A DNA stretch of 5,037 nt, taken from positions 1 through 5,037 of the forward strand of contig JALVUT010000038.1 in assembly GCA_027035445.1 (NCBI GenBank), given 5' to 3'. Origin of the DNA: Thermococcus sp. GTDB lineage: Archaea; Methanobacteriota_B; Thermococci; Thermococcales; Thermococcaceae. The position numbers and the translations under genes were made by a program. Under the pieces are notes generated by a model that saw only the letters and a list, made by a program, of their open reading frames with translations, searched no databases and was not told where the DNA came from. Of this stretch, positions 4,952 to 5,037 are shown piece after piece; position 1 is the stretch's first letter; every line of letters starts with the position of its first letter.

Positions 4952-5037
4952 CCTTGTTTCGGGTTTTACCCTCCCCTTCCCTTCTCAGCATCAGGTACGT
5001 CCCAAGGGCAGCCAGCAGGGCTATCCCGACAAGATAG
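4938..5037 (-). CDS. C-terminal end of a leftward membrane-anchored protein, partial
   Basis: On the minus strand the frame ending with TGA at 4940-4938 is open to the window edge and encodes 32 residues. It reads YLVGIALLAALGTYLMLRR and then a charged tail, GEGKTRNKGSRK rich in lysine and arginine. This is the shape of a single C-terminal transmembrane helix followed by a basic cytoplasmic tail, so the missing part is probably outside the cell or in another membrane segment. Family cannot be assigned. The gene converges with and overlaps the nucleotidyltransferase gene by 12 bases. Its hydrophobic pattern, positive-inside tail and placement of the stop in the hairpin argue that it is real despite its short visible length. 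Confidence 0.6.
   Translation of the reverse strand, partial: YLVGIALLAALGTYLMLRREGEGKTRNKGSRK

Overview
The window looks like a stretch of chromosome from a hyperthermophilic archaeon of the order Thermococcales, most likely a Thermococcus. Three things point there: a ferredoxin very close to the Pyrococcus/Thermococcus type with an aspartate cluster ligand, a branched-chain polyamine synthase (BpsA) of the Thermococcales type, and archaeal promoters (a purine BRE followed by a TTTAAAT/TTTATAT box) with GGTG-type ribosome binding sites. The genes are fairly GC-rich, while the first ~200 bases are AT-richer.

Layout, left to right. Positions 1-206 hold a promoter-like region and possibly the first codons of a leftward gene that leaves the window. 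pncB (207-1379, +) encodes nicotinate phosphoribosyltransferase for NAD salvage. Next come three leftward genes, each with its own TATA box: a 63-residue ferredoxin (1442-1633), a MIP18/DUF59-family iron-sulfur assembly protein with a degenerate extra N-terminal copy of the domain (1765-2295), and a PP-loop ATP-pyrophosphatase with a three-cysteine pattern like that of Fe-S dependent thiolation enzymes (2359-3102). A 111-bp divergent promoter region separates these from bpsA (3214-4269, +). A nucleotidyltransferase-fold protein (4266-4949, +) starts inside the bpsA stop codon. At the right edge, the C-terminal end of a leftward membrane-anchored protein (4938 to beyond 5037) overlaps the nucleotidyltransferase gene tail to tail.

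How the genes may work together. The leftward cluster has an iron-sulfur theme: an electron carrier, a cluster assembly or delivery factor, and a candidate cluster-dependent PP-loop enzyme. That link is inference from position and motifs. The rightward pair joins synthesis of N4-bis(aminopropyl)spermidine, a thermophile polyamine, to an uncharacterised nucleotidyltransferase by an ATGA overlap, so the two are probably made together.

The most notable structures outside genes are a 7-bp inverted repeat that brackets the ferredoxin TATA box and a perfect hairpin that contains both stop codons of the convergent genes at the right end. I see no CRISPR array, tRNA, rRNA, insertion sequence or replication origin.
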